Assembly: GCF_003814875.1 (NCBI RefSeq) | Contig: NZ_RKQF01000001.1 | Span: 9,114,001-9,178,000 of the forward strand | DNA length: 64,000 nt | DNA from: Streptomyces sp. Ag109_O5-1 | Lineage (GTDB): Bacteria > Actinomycetota > Actinomycetes > Streptomycetales > Streptomycetaceae | Direction of reading: 5' to 3' | Shown: positions 56,730-64,000 of the stretch, piece by piece | Layout: every line of letters begins with the position of its first letter | Numbering within the stretch: the first letter of the stretch is position 1 | Program-made: the position numbers and the translations under genes | Notes under the pieces: generated by a model | What the model saw: the letters and a program-made list of their open reading frames with translations, nothing else | The model's database searches: none | What the model was told of the DNA's origin: nothing

Positions 56730-57884
56730 TCACATCAGCGTTAGTTGACCCGCTGGGCCTTCTTCGGCGTGCTCCAGGACCGACGCCGGTTTGCGGGACG
56801 TCTCCGGGGGCGGGAGTACGTCCGCCGCCCTCAGGTCTGTTGCTGTGATCCGGGCCTTGATCTCCAACTCGGACTGCTGGGAGCGCACTTCCGCCAGGAG
56901 GGCCAGGACCGTGATCAGTTCCAGCAGTTCCGAGGTCCAGGGCTGGGACCAGGTCGCGGGGGTGATGGCCGCCAGGGTTCCCGGGTCCGCCGTCTTTGCC
57001 GTTCGGGCTGTGAACCACGCCTCCAGGACACGCACCTCGCCCGTCCTGAAGTCCCATGCCTGCGGCGGGACCGGGGAGATACGGCCCTCGTCGAGGTGGA
57101 GGGTCTCCTCCTCCGTGTCGTAGAGGATCGTGAGGGGGCTGGTCGGGAGCGGGGCCCGGACGTACGGGCGGCGGCCGCCGGGGAGCTTGGGGCGTTCACC
57201 GTCCCGGCGCAGGAGCCACAGGGCCCGGTGGCCCAGTTCCACGCCCCGGGACCAGAGGTCGGGGTCCTCGGTGAGCGGGACGGTGTGGTCGGGGCGGATC
57301 GTCGCCAGGGTCCAGGCGAGGACGTCCGGGGGAGTGGGAGTCAGGCCGAGTCGGTCGGTCAGATGGTCCAGCAGGCCGGGGGCCAGGTTCGGTTCCTTGC
57401 CGCCCGGGCGGCGGTACAGCGGGCGGATACGGCCCGCGCGCAGTGTGGGCAGCAGGGAGGTCGCCAACAGCGGCATGCCCTCCGCCGACTCCACCGCGAA
57501 GATCTGATGGTCGTCGGCCACCCGCCACAACTCGGGGCGGGCCGTGTCGATCAGGCGGTGGTCCGGGATCAGCCACTGTTCGTCGAAGGGAGAGGACAGG
57601 ACGCGTACCGGGTCCGGGAACGGGTCCGTGGCCTGTGCCAGCCTCTCCGTGCCGGTCGGCTGCCCGGGGAGCTGGGGCACCGCCGAGTGGACCGTCCGGG
57701 CCCGCGTCGGCTCGAACAGGGCCTCGCGGTCAGGTCCGTCGGCCTTGAGCAGGGCGTCCCAGCGGGTCTTCAGGGTCGCCGGGTCGGGAGCCGTCGGCCA
57801 CCCCCGGCCGAGCCGTAGTGGTGCGACGGACCACGGCATGAGGTCCGCGAGCAGCGGAGCGTCGTCGTGCGTCACGCCCGGCAT
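56730..57884 (-). CDS. Stand-alone protein related to the C-terminal part of type ISP restriction-modification enzymes
   Basis: A 384-residue soluble protein. THDDAPLLADLMPWSVAPLRLGRGWPTAPDP, then HRLIDTARPELWRVADDHQIFA, IRPLYRRPGGKEPNLAPGLL, DVLAWTLATIRPDHTVPLTEDPDLW and GRRPYVRAPLPTSPLTILYD are, from memory, the pattern of Streptomyces proteins annotated as type ISP restriction/modification enzymes. In true type ISP enzymes this region is the C-terminal DNA-recognition part. Here there are no helicase, nuclease or methyltransferase motifs and no such genes nearby, so it cannot be a restriction system alone. It overlaps no neighbour; a GntR gene lies 12 bases upstream on the same strand. Confidence 0.75.
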   Translation of the reverse strand: MPGVTHDDAPLLADLMPWSVAPLRLGRGWPTAPDPATLKTRWDALLKADGPDREALFEPTRARTVHSAVPQLPGQPTGTERLAQATDPFPDPVRVLSSPFDEQWLIPDHRLIDTARPELWRVADDHQIFAVESAEGMPLLATSLLPTLRAGRIRPLYRRPGGKEPNLAPGLLDHLTDRLGLTPTPPDVLAWTLATIRPDHTVPLTEDPDLWSRGVELGHRALWLLRRDGERPKLPGGRRPYVRAPLPTSPLTILYDTEEETLHLDEGRISPVPPQAWDFRTGEVRVLEAWFTARTAKTADPGTLAAITPATWSQPWTSELLELITVLALLAEVRSQQSELEIKARITATDLRAADVLPPPETSRKPASVLEHAEEGPAGQLTLM

Positions 57885-57896
57885 CGTACGACGAGT

Positions 57897-58646
57897 TCAG
57901 GTGGCGTCGAGGGTGACCGTGAAGGAGAAACGGTCGCCCCGGTAGTGGATCACCGCCAGGTCCAGGACCCGGCCGGCGGTGTCGTAGGTGACCCCCGTGT
58001 AGTGCAGGATCGGGCTGAGGAGCGGGACCTCGAGCAGCCGGGCGGTCTCCGGGTCGGCCAGCCTCGCCTCGACCGTGTCCGTGATGCGGCTGATGTCCGC
58101 GCCGACGACGTCCCGGAGCACCTTGGTCATCGGCTGCCGGGCCAGGTCCTCCGGGTCGATGCGTTCGGCCAGTTCGGGGCGGACGTGGTTGCGGGCGTGG
58201 TTGGTCGGCTCGCCCGTCTGCTCGTCGCTGCGCAGGCGGTGGTACGTCGCCACCTCGGCGAGATCGGGGAAGTACTCGGTGAGTTCGCCGGTCACGGGCG
58301 CCGTGCCGTGGTCCAGCAACCGCGCCGTCATCCCGGACTGCTGGGCCACGATGGCGTCCACCGAGCCGAGCAGCCGTACCGGGGTGCCCCGGCGGGCGTC
58401 CGGCTCGATGAAGGTGCCCCGGCGGCGGTGCCGGCTGATCAGGCCCTCGTCCTCCAGCTCCTTCAGCGCCTGCCGCATGGTGAGCACGCTCACGCCGTAG
58501 TGCTCCGCCAGCTGTTCCTCGGTGGGCAGCCGGAGCGGGTCCCGGGGCGAGCGGCCCAGTATCGAGGCGCGCAGCGACTGCGACACCTGATACCAGAGCG
58601 GCAGTTTGCGGTTCAGGACGATCGAGTCCGGGGCGAAGGAGGTCAC
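57897..58646 (-). CDS. GntR-family regulator with UTRA domain (HutC type)
   Basis: A 249-residue regulator. The HTH at residues 10-80 is LPLWYQVSQSLRASILGRSPRDPLRLPTEEQLAEHYGVSVLTMRQALKELEDEGLISRHRRRGTFIEP (in parts; recognition helix VLTMRQALKELEDEG). The UTRA ligand-binding domain follows, with VATYHRLRSDEQTGEPT, YFPDLAEV, ADISRITDTVEARLADPETARLLEVPLLSPILHYTGVTYDTAGRVLDLAVIHYRGDRF (in parts). The GTG start is at 58646. It lies 27 bases downstream of hmgA in the same direction, so it probably regulates homogentisate breakdown in response to an aromatic intermediate. Confidence 0.92.
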   Translation of the reverse strand: MTSFAPDSIVLNRKLPLWYQVSQSLRASILGRSPRDPLRLPTEEQLAEHYGVSVLTMRQALKELEDEGLISRHRRRGTFIEPDARRGTPVRLLGSVDAIVAQQSGMTARLLDHGTAPVTGELTEYFPDLAEVATYHRLRSDEQTGEPTNHARNHVRPELAERIDPEDLARQPMTKVLRDVVGADISRITDTVEARLADPETARLLEVPLLSPILHYTGVTYDTAGRVLDLAVIHYRGDRFSFTVTLDAT

Positions 58647-58673
58647 GGGCCATCCGTACCGTCGGGGGGATCT

Positions 58674-60029
58674 TCAGGGCAAGGGGCGGAAGTGACGTTC
58701 CAGGCCCCGCCAGACGTCGTCGTAGCCCTGCTGGAGGTGCTCGGCGGTCGCAGCCTGCGGGGTGAGCATCACCGGCCAGCGGGTCTCGAACATGAACGCC
58801 AGGCCGTCGTCCACCTTCTGCGGCCTCAGCTCGGCCGCGCTCGCCCGGTCGAACGTCTCCCGGTCCGGGCCGTGCGCCGACATCATGTTGTGCAGCGAAC
58901 CCCCGCCCGGCACGAAGCCCTCCGCCTTCGCGTCGTAGGCGCCCTCGATCAGGCCCATGTACTCGCTCATCACGTTCCGGTGGAAGTACGGCGGCCGGAA
59001 GGTGTTCTCGCCCACCAGCCAGCGGGGGGCGAAGACGACGAAGTCGACGCCGGCCAGGCCGGGGGTGTCGGACGGGGAGGTCAGCACCGTGAAGATCGAC
59101 GGGTCGGGGTGGTCGTACGAGATGGTGCCGATCACATTGAAACGACGGAGATCGTAGATGTAGGGCACATGTGTGCCATGCCAGGCGACCACGTCCAGCG
59201 GGGAGTGGTCATAGGTGGCGGTCCACAGGTTGCCGCAGAACTTGTTGACCACCTGCACCGGGCCCTCGATGTCCTCGTAGGCGGCCACGGGGGCCCGGAA
59301 ATCCCGGACGTTGGCGAGGCCGTTGGCACCGATCGGGCCGAGGTCGGGGAGCCGGAAGGGTGCGCCGTAGTTCTCGCACACATAGCCGCGGGCGGAGGCA
59401 TCCAGCAGCTCCACACGGAAGCGGACCCCACGGGGGATCAGCGCCACATGTCCAGGCTCCACATGCAACAGGCCGAACTCCGTGTGCAGCAGCAGCCCGC
59501 CGCGCTCCGGGACGATCAGCAGTTCGCCGTCCGCGTCGGAGAAGACCCGCTCCATCGAGGTGTCGGCGTGGTACAGGTGCACGGCCATGCCGGTGCGCTG
59601 CGTCGCGTCGCCGTTGCCGCCCAGGGTCCACAGGCCGGCGAGGAAGTCCGTGCCGGGCGGCGGCTCCGGCAGGGGGTTCCAGCGGAGCCGGTTCGGGTCC
59701 GGGGTGATGTCCGTGAAGGGGCCGGTGCGCAGCCCGCCGTTGTCGACGGCGCGGGTGAACGCGGGGTGGGCGGCCGAGGGGCGGATCCGGTACAGCCAGG
59801 AGCGGCGGTTGTGGGGCCGGGGTTCGGTGAAGGCGGAACCGCTGAGCTGCTCGGCGTACAGGCCGAGGGGGGCACGCTGCGGGGAGTTGCGGCCTTCGGG
59901 CAGGGTGCCCGGTACCGCCTCCGAGGAGTGCTCGTTGCCGAATCCCGAGAGGTACGCCAGTCCCTCGGCGGTCTTCCGCGCTTCCCCGTGCTCGAACACG
60001 CTCGCGCGGGAGGTGCCCCCATCGCTCAT
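58674..60029 (-). CDS. hmgA: Homogentisate 1,2-dioxygenase
   Basis: A 451-residue iron enzyme that opens the ring of homogentisate to maleylacetoacetate in tyrosine and phenylalanine breakdown. It has LAYLSGFGNEHSSEAVPGTLP and RSWLYRIRPSA at the N-terminus, and YVCENYGAPFRLPDLGPIGANGLANVRDF in the middle (in parts). The metal site is visible: PPYFHRNVMSEYMGLI supplies a His and a Glu six residues apart, and MMSAHGPD the second His. The length fits the family. GGGAG precedes the ATG. The downstream GntR/UTRA regulator shares its direction. Divergent from a lipoprotein gene. Confidence 0.96.
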   Translation of the reverse strand: MSDGGTSRASVFEHGEARKTAEGLAYLSGFGNEHSSEAVPGTLPEGRNSPQRAPLGLYAEQLSGSAFTEPRPHNRRSWLYRIRPSAAHPAFTRAVDNGGLRTGPFTDITPDPNRLRWNPLPEPPPGTDFLAGLWTLGGNGDATQRTGMAVHLYHADTSMERVFSDADGELLIVPERGGLLLHTEFGLLHVEPGHVALIPRGVRFRVELLDASARGYVCENYGAPFRLPDLGPIGANGLANVRDFRAPVAAYEDIEGPVQVVNKFCGNLWTATYDHSPLDVVAWHGTHVPYIYDLRRFNVIGTISYDHPDPSIFTVLTSPSDTPGLAGVDFVVFAPRWLVGENTFRPPYFHRNVMSEYMGLIEGAYDAKAEGFVPGGGSLHNMMSAHGPDRETFDRASAAELRPQKVDDGLAFMFETRWPVMLTPQAATAEHLQQGYDDVWRGLERHFRPLP

Positions 60030-60197
60030 GATCGCTCCCTGAGCCTGTCGAGTCCAAGTGAGTCCCCGATTCCTATGCATCACCGTAGGATTGCGCGGGG
60101 GCGGGTGCAAGGGGGCCGGGAACATCCTGGGGAGGTATGACGAGAACCCGACTCCAGGGGGATCCGGTCGGCGGGGCGCTGTTCTACGCTCCCGGGC

Positions 60198-60773
60198 ATG
60201 TCGTGGACGCGGGGACTGCCGAGCGCCCTCGCAGCCTGTGTACTGCTGCTGGTCGCGGCGGCGGGGTGCGGGACGGGGGAGACGCACGGGAAGCGGGGGA
60301 CGGGGGTCCCCTCTCCGGTGGGCAAGATCCTCGACGGCACGGACGAGGGCGGGCGCCACTACCGGGAGCTGGACAAGAAGCAGGCGCCCGAAGTCGGCAC
60401 GGAGGTCACCCCCGACGCGGCCGGCGGCTGGGACGTACGGCTCGAAGTGCACCGTTTCCGCTTCTCCCCGGCCGGTACCGCGGCGCAGGCGGTCGCCGGG
60501 CGCGGCCTCGCCTACCTCTTCGTGGACGGCCGTCTGGTGACCCGGCTGCGCACCTCCGCGTACCACCTCCCCACGGAACTCGTTCCGCAGGGCACCCACC
60601 ACATCACCGCCCGGCTCTACGCGGACGACGGCACGGTGTGGGCGGTCCACGGCAAGCCGGTCGAGAGCACGGCGGACGTCACGGCGTCCGGCGCGGAGAC
60701 GACGACACCGACGGCGCCTGCCTCGGCCGCGGTCACTTCGACTGCTGCCGCCGGCGACACGATGGCACGGTGA
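60198..60773 (+). CDS. Predicted lipoprotein
   Basis: A 191-residue lipoprotein. The signal peptide has a lipobox (LLLVAAAGCGTG, lipidated Cys near residue 24). The mature part contains a small beta domain: DVRLEVHRFRFSPAGTAAQA, GLAYLFVDGRLVTRLRTSAYHLP and GTHHITARLYADDGTVWAV, resembling domains that bind metals or small ligands in the periplasm-like space. The C-terminus is Ala/Thr-rich and low-complexity. A TACGCT -10 box ends seven bases before the ATG, with no ribosome site, so the gene is probably leaderless. Divergent from hmgA, with 168 bases between. Confidence 0.8.
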   Translation: MSWTRGLPSALAACVLLLVAAAGCGTGETHGKRGTGVPSPVGKILDGTDEGGRHYRELDKKQAPEVGTEVTPDAAGGWDVRLEVHRFRFSPAGTAAQAVAGRGLAYLFVDGRLVTRLRTSAYHLPTELVPQGTHHITARLYADDGTVWAVHGKPVESTADVTASGAETTTPTAPASAAVTSTAAAGDTMAR

Positions 60774-61021
60774 CTTTCGCGGTGTCCGCCGCTTGCGCCG
60801 TGCCTTCGGCGATGCTCGCGGCACGCGCGTCCGCCGCATGCGCGGCGACCTCACACCGCCCGCCGCAGCCGCAGCCGCCGCGGACTCGGCAGTGCCCTCC
60901 GCGGCCATGGCGCCCATTCCCTCTGCGGTCGGTGCGAGCGGCGCACCGGCGGGGTGAGTGTATGAGCCATCCGTCTCCGTACTGGGGGGTGAGGTTCACC
61001 TGATCCTTACGGAAGGGCATC
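60774..61021. other. Gap without gene between lipoprotein and TetR genes
   Basis: About 250 bases, very GC-rich and containing CCGCCGCAGCCGCAGCCGCC-like short repeats near 60858-60880. No start codon with a ribosome site was found on either strand until the TetR gene. Confidence 0.4.
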
Positions 61022-61636
61022 ATGAAGCCCGTGCCCCAAGCGACCTCGCTTCGCAAAGCGCCCGTGCAGCGCCGTAGTGCCGAACGGCTGACCAGGATCC
61101 TCGACGCCTGCGCCGACCTCCTGGACGAGGTGGGCTACGACGAGTTGAGCACCCGGGCCGTCGCCGCCCGCGCCGGGGTGCCCATCGGCTCGGTCTACCG
61201 CTTCTTCGGCAACAAGCGGCAGATGGCCGACGCCCTCGCCCAGCGCAACCTGGAGCGCTATACCGAGCGGGTCGCCGAGCGGCTGAAGGACGCGCCGAAG
61301 GGCGACTGGCGGGCGGCGATGGACGCGGTGCTCGACGAGTACCTGGCCATGAAGCGCACCGCCCCCGGTTTCTCGCTCGTCGACTTCGGCAACCAGATCC
61401 CGGTCGGTGCGCGCTCCGAACCCAACCGCAGGGTCGCCGACCGCCTCACCGACCTGCTCTCCGGCTATATCGGCCGCACTCCCGACGAGGATCTGCGCCG
61501 TACCTTCCTCGTGGCCGTGGAGACCGCCGACACCCTGGTCCACCTCTCCTTCCGGATGGACCCGGAGGGCGACGAGACGATCATCGCGGAGACGCGGGAG
61601 CTGCTGCAGGCGTATCTGGCGCGGGTCCTGGACTGA
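61022..61636 (+). CDS. TetR-family regulator
   Basis: A 204-residue repressor. The HTH is RRSAERLTRILDACADLLDEVGYDELSTRAVAARAGVPIGSVYRFFGNKRQMADAL (in parts; recognition helix IGSVYRFFGNKR). The C-terminal half is a TetR-type ligand domain (FLVAVETADTLVHLSFRMDP). GGAAGGG lies five bases before the ATG. A perfect 16-bp palindrome (CATACCG-CT-CGGTATG) lies between its stop and the following molybdopterin oxidoreductase, so it probably represses that gene. Confidence 0.92.
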   Translation: MKPVPQATSLRKAPVQRRSAERLTRILDACADLLDEVGYDELSTRAVAARAGVPIGSVYRFFGNKRQMADALAQRNLERYTERVAERLKDAPKGDWRAAMDAVLDEYLAMKRTAPGFSLVDFGNQIPVGARSEPNRRVADRLTDLLSGYIGRTPDEDLRRTFLVAVETADTLVHLSFRMDPEGDETIIAETRELLQAYLARVLD

Positions 61637-61693
61637 CGCCACCGGGATCACGCGGGTTTGCGACCTCATCCCCGGGAGGGACTCCCCACGCGA

Positions 61694-61709
61694 CATACCG
61701 CTCGGTATG
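61694..61709 (+). promoter_or_regulatory. TetR operator before the molybdopterin oxidoreductase
   Basis: CATACCG-CT-CGGTATG is a perfect palindrome 34 bases before the ATG of the oxidoreductase. The form (ATACCGNNCGGTAT) is common for TetR repressors. The adjacent TetR gene is upstream in the same direction. Confidence 0.75.
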
Positions 61710-61743
61710 CTCGGCGCGAGTTCCCTGACCCCGGGAGGCCCCC

Positions 61744-63984
61744 ATGTCCCGCACCGCCCTGCGAATCTGCCCCCTGTGCGAGGCGACCTGCGGGCTGACC
61801 CTCACCATCGAGGGCACCCGCGTCACCGGCGCCCGCGGTGACCGTGACGACGTCTTCAGCAAGGGTTTCATCTGCCCGAAGGGCGCCTCCTTCGGAGCCG
61901 TCGACGGCGACCCCGACCGGCTGCGCACCCCCCTCGTGCGCAGGGACGGCGAGCTGCGCGAGGCCACCTGGGCGGAGGCCTTCGACGCGGTCGCCGCCGG
62001 GGTCCGGGGCGTCGTCGAGCGGTACGGCGCGGACTCCGTCGGCGTCGTGCTCGGCAACCCCAACGTCCACACCGTCGCCGGCGGCCTCTACCCGCAGGTG
62101 CTGCTCGGCGCCCTCGGCAGCCGAAGCATCTTCACCGCGTCCACGGTCGACCAGATGCCCAAGCACGTCTCCAGCGGACTGCTCTTCGGCGACGCCAACG
62201 CGATACCCGTGCCCGATCTGGACCACACGGACCACCTGCTCCTCATCGGCGCCAACCCCCTGGAGTCCAACGGCAGTCTGTGCACCGCCCCCGACTTCCC
62301 CGGCAAGCTCAAGGCGCTCAAGGCCCGTGGCGGCACCCTCACCGTCATCGACCCGCGCCGCACCCGCACCGCGAAGCTCGCCGACCGGCACATTGCCATC
62401 CGGCCCGGCGCGGACGCCCTGTTGCTCGCCGCGATGGCCCAGGTCCTCTTCGAGGAGGGCCTGGTGAACCTTCGCGACCTCGCCCCGCACATCGAGGGCC
62501 TCGACGGGCTCCGCGCCGAGCTGGGGGACTTCACCCCGGACGCGGTCGCCCACGCCTGCGACGTGGACGCCGACACCATCCGCGTCCTCGCCCGTGAACT
62601 GGCCGCCGCACCGACCGCCGCCGTGTACGGCCGGATCGGCAGCTGCACCGTCCCGCACGGCACCCTCGCCAGCTGGCTCGTCGACGTCCTCAACATCCTC
62701 ACCGGCAACCTCGACCGGCCCGGCGGCGCGCTCTTCCCGCAGGCCGCCACCGACCGGACCCCGCGACCCGCCGGCCCCGGCCGCGGCTTTGCGCTCGGGC
62801 GCTGGCACTCCAGGGTCAGCCGGCACCCCGAGGCGAAGGGCGAGTTGCCGCTCTCCGCGCTCGCCGAGGAGATCGACACCGCGACGGCCGAGGGCGAGCC
62901 GATCCGGGCGCTCATCGCCGTCGCCACCAACCCCGTGCTCTCCGCGCCCGACGGCGCCCGGCTGGACAAGGCCCTGGCCTCCCTCGACTTCATGGTCAGC
63001 GTCGACCCGTACCTGAACGAGACCGCGCGCCACGCCGACGTCGTACTGCCCCCGCCGCCGCCCTCGCAGAGCCCGCACCACGACTTCGCCTTCAACACCC
63101 TCGCCGTCCGCAACCAGGTCCGCTACACCCGCCCCGCCGTCCCGCTGGAGCCCGGCCGGATGGCGGAGACCGAGATCCTGGCCCGGCTGATCCTGGCGGC
63201 CGGCGGAATGCACGGCGCCGAACCGTCCGCCGTGGACGACATGGCCATCGGTCAGACCCTCGGCAAGGCGGTCAACGACCCCCACTCCCCGGTGCACGGC
63301 CGCGACCCGCAGGAACTCACCGCCCTGCTCGCCGGAGACACCGGCCCCGAGCGCCGGCTCGACCTGATGCTGCGCCTCGGCCCCTACGGCGACGGCTTCG
63401 GCGCACGGCCCGACGGGCTCACCCTGGAGCGGCTGCTCGCCCACCCGCACGGCATCGACCTCGGGCCCCTCAGGTCCCGCCTCCCGCAGCCGCTGAAGAC
63501 CAGGAGCGGCAAGGTCGAACTGCTGCCGCGGCCGATCGCCGACGACCTGCCCCGGCTGCGCGCGGCCCTCGACACCAGCCCCGCGGCCCTGGTCCTCGTC
63601 GGCCGCAGGCACCTGCGCTCCAACAACAGCTGGATGCACAACGTCCCCGCTCTCACCGGCGGCACCAACCGCTGCACCCTGCACATCCACCCCGAGGACG
63701 CCGAACGGCTCGGCGTGCGCGACGGCGCCGACGTACGCGTCAAGGGCGCCGGGGGAGAGGTGGTCGCCCCCGCCGAGGTCACCGACGGCGTCCGCCCCGG
63801 CGTCGTCAGCCTTCCGCACGGCTGGGGCCACGACCGCCCCGGCACCCGCCTCAGCCACGCCGCGACCGCGCCCGGCGTCAACGTGAACCAGCTCCTCGAC
63901 GGCAGCCTGCTCGACCCGCTGTCCGGCAACGCCGTCCTCAACGGCATCCCCATCGAGGTGACCGCGGCAACCCTGTGGGCGTGA
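61744..63984 (+). CDS. Molybdopterin (bis-MGD) oxidoreductase with an N-terminal 4Fe-4S site
   Basis: A 746-residue molybdoenzyme of the DMSO-reductase superfamily. The iron-sulfur site is C9-x2-C12-x3-C16...C44 (ICPLCEATCGL and FICPKGASF). The MGD-binding parts include ADSVGVVLGNPNVHTVAGGLY, TVDQMPKHVSSGLLFGDAN, LLLIGANPLESNGSL and LTVIDPRRTRTAKLADRHIAIRPGADALLLAAM (in parts), then ALIAVATNPVLSAPDG. The C-terminal domain has RRHLRSNNSWMHNVP and VSLPHGWGHDRPG. The substrate is unknown; similar Streptomyces proteins are called formate-dehydrogenase- or nitrate-reductase-like. GGGAGG lies five bases before the ATG. The stop is inside the window, 16 bases from its end. A TetR gene precedes it. 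Confidence 0.93.
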   Translation: MSRTALRICPLCEATCGLTLTIEGTRVTGARGDRDDVFSKGFICPKGASFGAVDGDPDRLRTPLVRRDGELREATWAEAFDAVAAGVRGVVERYGADSVGVVLGNPNVHTVAGGLYPQVLLGALGSRSIFTASTVDQMPKHVSSGLLFGDANAIPVPDLDHTDHLLLIGANPLESNGSLCTAPDFPGKLKALKARGGTLTVIDPRRTRTAKLADRHIAIRPGADALLLAAMAQVLFEEGLVNLRDLAPHIEGLDGLRAELGDFTPDAVAHACDVDADTIRVLARELAAAPTAAVYGRIGSCTVPHGTLASWLVDVLNILTGNLDRPGGALFPQAATDRTPRPAGPGRGFALGRWHSRVSRHPEAKGELPLSALAEEIDTATAEGEPIRALIAVATNPVLSAPDGARLDKALASLDFMVSVDPYLNETARHADVVLPPPPPSQSPHHDFAFNTLAVRNQVRYTRPAVPLEPGRMAETEILARLILAAGGMHGAEPSAVDDMAIGQTLGKAVNDPHSPVHGRDPQELTALLAGDTGPERRLDLMLRLGPYGDGFGARPDGLTLERLLAHPHGIDLGPLRSRLPQPLKTRSGKVELLPRPIADDLPRLRAALDTSPAALVLVGRRHLRSNNSWMHNVPALTGGTNRCTLHIHPEDAERLGVRDGADVRVKGAGGEVVAPAEVTDGVRPGVVSLPHGWGHDRPGTRLSHAATAPGVNVNQLLDGSLLDPLSGNAVLNGIPIEVTAATLWA

Positions 63985-64000
63985 AGGCGACGTCGCGGCT

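Noticed and set aside
60774..61021. Extension of the lipoprotein or a small Ala-rich gene
   Set aside because: The frame closes at 60773, and the following sequence has only GC-driven open frames without start signals.

Overview
The window is high-GC actinobacterial DNA that looks like a Streptomyces chromosome. The indications are GC-rich third codon positions, frequent GTG starts with GGAGG-type ribosome sites, an Rpf-type muralytic enzyme, SepF, streptogrisin-like secreted proteases, homogentisate dioxygenase, many lineage-typical regulators, and a short intergenic repeat (CGCCCC/GGGGCG hairpin plus a TGCGGCT/GCCGCG core) that recurs here. There is no rRNA, CRISPR array or intact tRNA. About 60 genes are called.

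Layout. 1-9.6 kb: a partial and a complete unknown gene, a secreted Rpf-LysM protein, an I78-type inhibitor, a PAP2 phosphatase, a PIG-V-like mannosyltransferase, an MFS exporter, a 213-bp inverted-repeat (MITE-like) element, an acyl-CoA dehydrogenase and a SepF paralogue. 9.8-15.1 kb: an apparent fusion of a DUF5685 protein to a conservon-type small GTPase, then a flavin-enzyme operon (micro-ORF, FAD/NAD(P)-binding protein, LLM oxidoreductase, DUF1684). 15.4-18.5 kb: two streptogrisin-like proteases around an SPFH protein. 18.8-21.2 kb: a DrrAB-like exporter with its MerR regulator, abutting a truncated gene. 21.7-26.1 kb: the dnaE2-imuB translesion pair behind an SOS-box-like site. 26.2-33.5 kb: a cupin/MarR pair around two identical 19-bp palindromes, a secreted lipase, acetyltransferases, a methyltransferase with a PafBC-type promoter, DUF402, GntR, DUF72 and DUF5925 ATPase genes. 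33.7-41.6 kb: an exopolysaccharide locus of four overlapping genes (two GT2 glycosyltransferases, a polysaccharide deacetylase, and a 1271-residue flippase/glycosyltransferase-like fusion) facing a membrane-anchored glycosidase. 42.0-46.2 kb: a membrane protein, a decayed subtilisin gene, an SGNH esterase and a Ser/Thr kinase. 46.2-52.5 kb: an ECF sigma/anti-sigma pair divergent from DUF4331, TPR and NicO-type transporter genes. 52.6-64 kb: a small conserved protein, a CoA-transferase, a second DrrAB-like exporter with a TetR regulator, a stand-alone type ISP-like protein, GntR-hmgA, a lipoprotein, and a TetR gene next to a molybdopterin oxidoreductase.

Regulatory logic is readable at several places. 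Regulators sit beside their likely targets with clear dyads between them (MarR/cupin, MerR/ABC, TetR/ABC, TetR/oxidoreductase, sigma/DUF4331). At least seven genes look leaderless, with a TANNNT-like -10 box 6-7 nt before the start codon. All functional statements are from sequence reading and family knowledge; no database search was run.
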